This document shows positions 60,212-64,000 of a stretch of DNA of 64,000 nt, piece after piece. The position numbers and the translations under genes are program-made. Every line of letters begins with the position of its first letter. The stretch's first letter is position 1. Source of the stretch: Gilvimarinus xylanilyticus (lineage in GTDB: Bacteria > Pseudomonadota > Gammaproteobacteria > Pseudomonadales > Cellvibrionaceae). Location of the stretch: contig NZ_JAMFTH010000002.1 in NCBI RefSeq assembly GCF_024195295.1, positions 248,001 through 312,000 on the forward strand, written 5' to 3'. The notes under the pieces are model-generated. The model was not told the DNA's origin. It made no database searches and was given only the letters and a program-made list of their open reading frames with translations.

Positions 60212-62428
60212 ATGACACCCTCAATGCCGAAAAGGCTTCTCTCAATCGCCGTACTGTGCGCTATGGGCGCTACCGCCCAAGCCAACACAGGCACTACCCC
60301 CAACAACGATTACTGGTGGCCCAACCGCCTGAGCCTGGAGCCGCTGCGCGACTCATCCGCCTCGGCCGACCCGCGCCCCGAGAATTTTGACTACCAGCAA
60401 GCGCTAAAAGATCTGGATGTAGAGGCGCTGAAAAAAGATTTGAAAGAGCTGATGACCACCTCGCAAGACTGGTGGCCCGCTGACTACGGTCACTATGGCC
60501 CCTTCTTTATCCGTATGTCGTGGCACGCCGCCGGTACCTACCGCATGGTGGACGGCCGCGGTGGCGCCGACGGTGGTATGCAGCGTTTTGCCCCGCTCAA
60601 CAGCTGGCCCGACAACGCCAGCCTGGATAAAGCCCGCCGCCTGCTGCAGCCGATTAAGCAAAAGTACGGCAATAACTTGTCGTGGGCCGATCTGCTGGTA
60701 TTGGCCGGCACCATTGGTATGGAAGACATGGGCTTTCCCATCATCGGTTTTGCCTTTGGCCGCGATGACGAGTGGGAACCCGAAGAAGTCAACTGGGGCC
60801 CCGAGGGCGAATGGCTAACCGACAAGCGCCACAGCGGTGATCGCAAGCTGGACAAGCCCTTTGGCGCTACCGAAATGGGCCTGATTTACGTCAACCCCGA
60901 AGGCCCCCACGGTAACCCAGACCCCCAAGCCGCCGCCCACGATATTCGCCAGGCCTTTGGCCGCATGGGCATGAACGATGAAGAAACCGTCGCCCTGATT
61001 GCCGGTGGCCACACCTTTGGTAAAGCCCACGGTGCGCACAAGCCCTCCGACTGTGTCGGCGCCGACCCGGAAGCCGCCAGCCTGGAAGATCAGGGCTTAG
61101 GGTGGAAAAACAAATGCGGTAAAGGCAACGCCGAAGATACCGTCACCAGTGGCCTAGAGGGCGCCTGGACCATCAGCCCGGCGCAGTGGACCCACAACTT
61201 TTTGCAAAACCTGTACGGCTTTGAGTGGGAGCTGAGCGCCAGCCCCGCCGGCGCCAAACAGTGGGTGCCTAAAGACGGTGCGGCCTCTACTATGGTGCCC
61301 GATGCCCACGACGCCACCAAGCGCCACGCTCCCATAATGATGACCACTGACCTGGCGTTAAAAGTTGACCCGGCCTATCGCGAAATTACGCAAAAGTGGT
61401 TGAACGACCCAGAAGAGTTTACCCGCGCCTACGCCCGCGCCTGGTTCAAACTGACCCACCGCGACATGGGCCCCACCTCACGTTACATCGGCGAGCTGGT
61501 TCCAGAGCAAACGTTCGTCTGGCAAGACCCAGTCCCCGAGGCGGACTACCAGCCAATTGGCGAGCGCGATATCAAAAAGCTCAAAAAAGCCATTTTGGAT
61601 ACTGACCTCAGCACCAGCGACCTGGTGAAAACCGCCTGGGCATCGGCCGCCTCCTACCGCGAGACCGATATGCGCGGCGGCGCCAATGGCGCACGCATTC
61701 GCCTGGCACCGCAAAAAGACTGGGCGGTCAACCAGCCCCAAGAGCTGCAGCGCGTGCTGAGTGTGTTGCAAGACGTGCAGAGCACTTTCAACGACAAGGC
61801 TGGTAAAACCCAGGTATCACTGGCCGATGTCATCGTTCTGGGCGGCGCCGTGGCCATTGAGCAGGCAGCGGATAAAGCCGGCTACGACATCGAGGTGCCC
61901 TTCTACCCCGGCCGTACCGATGCCAGCCAGGAAATGACCGACGTCGACACCTTTGCCTGGCTGGAGCCTAAGTCTGACGGCTTCCGTAACTACCACGCCA
62001 AAGGCTACGACCGTAACCCGGCCGAAGCACTGGTAGAGCGCGCCGCACTGTTGGATTTAAGCGTGCCGGAAATGACCGCACTGGTGGGTGGTATGCGCGT
62101 ACTGCAAGCCAACGCCGATGGCAGCCAGCACGGTGTGTTTACCGATCAGCCGGGCGCGCTCAGCAACGACTTTTTCGTCAACTTGGTGGACATGTCCACC
62201 GTGTGGCAAAAGTCCGATGACCAGGCTGGTATTTTCCAGGGGTTGGATCGCGACACGGGCAAGGTGAAGTGGACCGCCACCCCGGTGGATTTGATCTTTG
62301 GCTCCAACTCCGAGCTGCGCGCTATTGCCGAGTTTTACTCGCAAGACGACAGCGACGAGAAATTTGTGCAGGACTTTGTCAGCGCCTGGAGCAAAGTGAT
62401 GACCGCCGACCGGTTTGATCTGAAGTAA
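60212..62428 (+). CDS. katG: Catalase-peroxidase, exported form
   Basis: A 738-residue haem enzyme that removes hydrogen peroxide. The Met-Tyr-Trp adduct residues are Trp104 ([10 protein letters not shown]), Tyr226 ([12 protein letters not shown]) and Met252 (GRMGMND). Distal His is 105, Arg is 101, proximal His is 267 in [10 protein letters not shown]. The C-terminal half is the usual inactive duplicate domain. A signal peptide ([20 protein letters not shown], about residues 5-24) shows export to the periplasm, as in the KatP-like branch. The start at 60212 has GAGGACAG; an ATG at 60224 is also possible. Two terminators follow, so it is transcribed alone. Confidence 0.95.
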   Translation: MTPSMPKRLLSIAVLCAMGATAQANTGTTPNNDYWWPNRLSLEPLRDSSASADPRPENFDYQQALKDLDVEALKKDLKELMTTSQDWWPADYGHYGPFFIRMSWHAAGTYRMVDGRGGADGGMQRFAPLNSWPDNASLDKARRLLQPIKQKYGNNLSWADLLVLAGTIGMEDMGFPIIGFAFGRDDEWEPEEVNWGPEGEWLTDKRHSGDRKLDKPFGATEMGLIYVNPEGPHGNPDPQAAAHDIRQAFGRMGMNDEETVALIAGGHTFGKAHGAHKPSDCVGADPEAASLEDQGLGWKNKCGKGNAEDTVTSGLEGAWTISPAQWTHNFLQNLYGFEWELSASPAGAKQWVPKDGAASTMVPDAHDATKRHAPIMMTTDLALKVDPAYREITQKWLNDPEEFTRAYARAWFKLTHRDMGPTSRYIGELVPEQTFVWQDPVPEADYQPIGERDIKKLKKAILDTDLSTSDLVKTAWASAASYRETDMRGGANGARIRLAPQKDWAVNQPQELQRVLSVLQDVQSTFNDKAGKTQVSLADVIVLGGAVAIEQAADKAGYDIEVPFYPGRTDASQEMTDVDTFAWLEPKSDGFRNYHAKGYDRNPAEALVERAALLDLSVPEMTALVGGMRVLQANADGSQHGVFTDQPGALSNDFFVNLVDMSTVWQKSDDQAGIFQGLDRDTGKVKWTATPVDLIFGSNSELRAIAEFYSQDDSDEKFVQDFVSAWSKVMTADRFDLK

Positions 62429-62438
62429 TTGTCCTTTG

Positions 62439-62462
62439 GCAGGGGTTCGCCCCTGCGTTTTT
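62439..62462 (+). terminator. Rho-independent terminator after katG
   Basis: GCAGGGG-TTCG-CCCCTGC with a stable UUCG loop, then GTTTTT (62457-62462). Confidence 0.92.
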
Positions 62463-62483
62463 AATTCCCTTTCTAATGGCTTT

Positions 62484-62509
62484 GCCCGGGTTTTACCCGG
62501 GCTTTTTTT
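62484..62509. terminator. Second terminator, perhaps bidirectional
   Basis: GCCCGGGT-TTT-ACCCGGGC, followed by seven T residues. On the other strand it lies 67 bases beyond the convergent small-protein gene and is preceded by a short A run, so it could serve both. Confidence 0.85.
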
Positions 62510-62575
62510 CGCGGCAATTCTGCCTAAGACCTGCCAATCAATATCTGACTGTAGCCTGCGCCCAGTATAATCTCC

Positions 62576-63043
62576 TTAAGAGTCATCTTCCGGCACCGGC
62601 TTAATCACCGACACAGGTAGCACTCGTTCGCGCTGAGCGGGCTTAAGCGCTTCAATAGCTTTTTCTACCGATTGCTGTTCGGCGGTGCTTAACGCGCGAT
62701 ATCCCCGGTATTCAGGCCAGCCGTAGCCCCAGCGAAAATCGGTGGGCACGAAAGGAGTGCCGCCCAGCCTTACGCCCATATACATCACGCTAGCGATTAC
62801 CGGCTCATCCAGCTTGGCAACACAGGCCTCTAAAGCTTGATCGGCCTCGCGGCGCTGGGTGTAGGTGCCACCGCGCCAGTAGGCAAAGTCGTGTTTTTCA
62901 CAGCACTCCAGCCACAAGTCTTGCTGCTCTAACGTGCCATTGGGAAACCGGCTACAACCGTCGCTGCTAAAAGGGGCGATGCTCTGCGCCTGAATCAGCG
63001 GAACCGACAGGCCTAGCGCGATAATGGCGACGCTTTTTCTCAT
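62576..63043 (-). CDS. Small secreted protein with CCxxHD (phospholipase-A2-like) motif
   Basis: A 155-residue exported protein: signal peptide about 1-19 (ending PLIQA), then SSDGCSRFPNGTLEQQDLWL and ECCEKHDFAYWRGGTYTQRR. The CCxxHD arrangement matches the catalytic helix of phospholipase A2 folds (His-Asp, flanked by disulfide Cys); DGCS could be the Ca-loop or disulfide partner. EACVAKL and GYGWPEYRGYRAL follow. Enzyme activity is inferred from this motif only. The ATG at 63043 is chosen since it starts the signal peptide; the frame is open to 63094. It converges on katG. Confidence 0.65.
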   Translation of the reverse strand: MRKSVAIIALGLSVPLIQAQSIAPFSSDGCSRFPNGTLEQQDLWLECCEKHDFAYWRGGTYTQRREADQALEACVAKLDEPVIASVMYMGVRLGGTPFVPTDFRWGYGWPEYRGYRALSTAEQQSVEKAIEALKPAQRERVLPVSVIKPVPEDDS

Positions 63044-63339
63044 TGTCTTGTCATTGCTCAGGTTTACTCTGTTACCAACAAATACCCTCATCACGGGGTC
63101 ATTTATTCACACTCCCGCCAGCTTATGGTCCGCAGCAGCAATTCGTCACAGTTTACCGCAAGTGTCCGCCTTGCCCTGACCGGCCCGGACCAGCGGCTGG
63201 CTGGCGCTGCCTTCGGTCTCGCTGACCGCCGGAGAGGCCTCTAATGGCCGGCTTGGCTGTGAATAACTTTGTCCTGGGACGACGCTTTGTTTTCGATTTG
63301 TAAATTCCCTGTGAAACACCTGTTTAAATCGCAAACCAA

Positions 63340-63414
63340 AGTGTAATATTGACTATATGTCGGGAGAGCCATATGCCGACCGGGCGCCTTTACTCTTGTA
63401 GGGGCGCCCTTTTT
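63340..63414 (+). promoter_or_regulatory. Leader with terminator-like hairpin before the sugar porter
   Basis: A TAATAT -10-like box lies near 63346. It is followed by pairing ATATG / CATAT and GTCGG / CCGAC around 63355-63380, and then GGGCGCC-N14-GGCGCCC with a T5 tract (63382-63414), about 60 bases before the porter ATG. An intrinsic terminator inside a leader suggests attenuation or a cis-acting RNA, or else the 3' end of a small RNA. The preceding stretch 63044-63339 shows no gene. Confidence 0.45.
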
Positions 63415-63476
63415 ACCGCTATGATCCCCACCTATCAAGAATAACCTCGTCCGATTTTAATAACAGGGTAAGATCC

Positions 63477-64000
63477 ATGCGTAACTCCTCCGGCCCCAAC
63501 CAGGGCAGCACAGGCTTTATTATCTTCATCAGTGTGATCGCTACCATTGGCGGTTTTTTGTTCGGCTATGACAGCGGTGTCATTAACGGTACCGTGAAGG
63601 GCTTGCAGCAGGCTTTTGACTCAGAAGCCGCCGGTACCGGCTTTAGCGTCTCGTCCATGTTGCTGGGTTGCGCCGTGGGCGCCTTTTTTGCCGGCCGCCT
63701 GGCGGACGCCTACGGCCGCAAGGCACTTTTGATCGTCGCCTCGGTCTTTTTCATTGTCTCGGCCTGGGGCTCGGGCATCGCCACCTCGACCTTCGAGTTT
63801 GTCATCTACCGTATTCTGGGCGGTATGGCAGTGGGTGCCGCCTCGGTCATGGCACCGGCTTACATCAGTGAAGTGGCGCTGGCCAAGTATCGCGGCATGC
63901 TGACCTCGGTGCAGCAAATTGCCATTATCTGCGGCTTAACCGCGTCTTTTTTCTCTAACTATTTCCTTGCCGAGAGCGCCGGTGGCTCTACCGAGATGTT
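63477..64000 (+). CDS. MFS sugar porter, 3' end cut by window edge
   Basis: The 174 visible residues of a sugar-porter-family proton symporter. GGFLFGYDSGVINGT is the family's first-helix signature, GRLADAYGRKALLIV the loop 2-3 motif, and YRILGGMAVGAASVMAPAYI with SEVALAKYRGML the helix 4-5 region. Five transmembrane helices are visible. Together with xylA and xylB in the same region, D-xylose is a likely cargo, but glucose or arabinose porters look alike. The ATG follows GGGTAAG. The upstream leader has a terminator-like hairpin. Confidence 0.9.
   Translation, partial: MRNSSGPNQGSTGFIIFISVIATIGGFLFGYDSGVINGTVKGLQQAFDSEAAGTGFSVSSMLLGCAVGAFFAGRLADAYGRKALLIVASVFFIVSAWGSGIATSTFEFVIYRILGGMAVGAASVMAPAYISEVALAKYRGMLTSVQQIAIICGLTASFFSNYFLAESAGGSTEM

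Noticed and set aside
1-64000. tRNA or rRNA genes
   Set aside because: No T-loop GGTTCGAATCC-type segment or rRNA signature was found on either strand by eye.

Overview
The window looks like chromosome of a marine, polysaccharide-degrading gammaproteobacterium of the Cellvibrionaceae type (Cellvibrio, Saccharophagus, Teredinibacter and Gilvimarinus relatives). The reasons are moderate GC, many secreted or lipoprotein xylan-active enzymes, a TonB-dependent receptor, DUF6491, DUF6694 and TIGR02647 family proteins, and numerous short palindromic repeats between genes. No rRNA, tRNA or CRISPR array was seen. The organism assignment is an inference from gene content only.

Layout. 0-8 kb: a leftward xylose operon (xylB, aldose 1-epimerase, xylA cut by the window edge), a divergent NUDIX-type regulator, a MITE-like repeat and a GH115 alpha-glucuronidase. 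8-15 kb: a DUF6491 lipoprotein, a leftward solute-binding protein / histidine kinase / response regulator operon, and divergent to it an AfsA-like hotdog protein with a HAD phosphatase, then a sulfotransferase and an unknown outer-membrane protein. 15-27 kb: second xylan block (beta-helix plus ricin-lectin protein, GH43, GH11, TonB receptor, ilvD, a secreted alpha/beta-hydrolase) and a GST remnant. 27-33.6 kb: small conserved proteins and a NarL-type two-component system divergent from a MipA/OmpV protein, with a strong inverted repeat between them.

33.6-41 kb: an accessory island with a decayed toxin-antitoxin pair, orphan membrane proteins, an IS30-type element with an amber codon, and a glycerophosphodiesterase with a duplicated 3' half. 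Its genes are punctuated by at least six related palindromes. 41-53 kb: two divergent operons coding for exported c-type-cytochrome-like proteins (DUF1501, LamG plus CxxCH, HzsA-related), outer-membrane proteins, a TlpA thioredoxin, DUF4266 and DUF3570. This looks like one functional locus of unknown role. 53-64 kb: a broken HhH gene, a GPP34/GOLPH3-like protein, a DUF6694 lipoprotein, DUF4862, a large NAD-glutamate dehydrogenase, a GH43-like lipoprotein, an exported catalase-peroxidase, a small secreted CCxxHD protein and the start of a sugar porter with an attenuator-like leader.

How the parts work together (inference). Secreted GH11, GH43, GH115, an esterase-like hydrolase and the TonB receptor would debranch, cut and import glucuronoarabinoxylan fragments. 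The sugar porter, epimerase, XylA and XylB would take xylose to xylulose 5-phosphate, under the NUDIX-type regulator. The most novel-looking parts are the AfsA/HAD pair beside a sensor operon (a possible butyrolactone-like signal) and the 12-kb cytochrome/DUF3570 locus.
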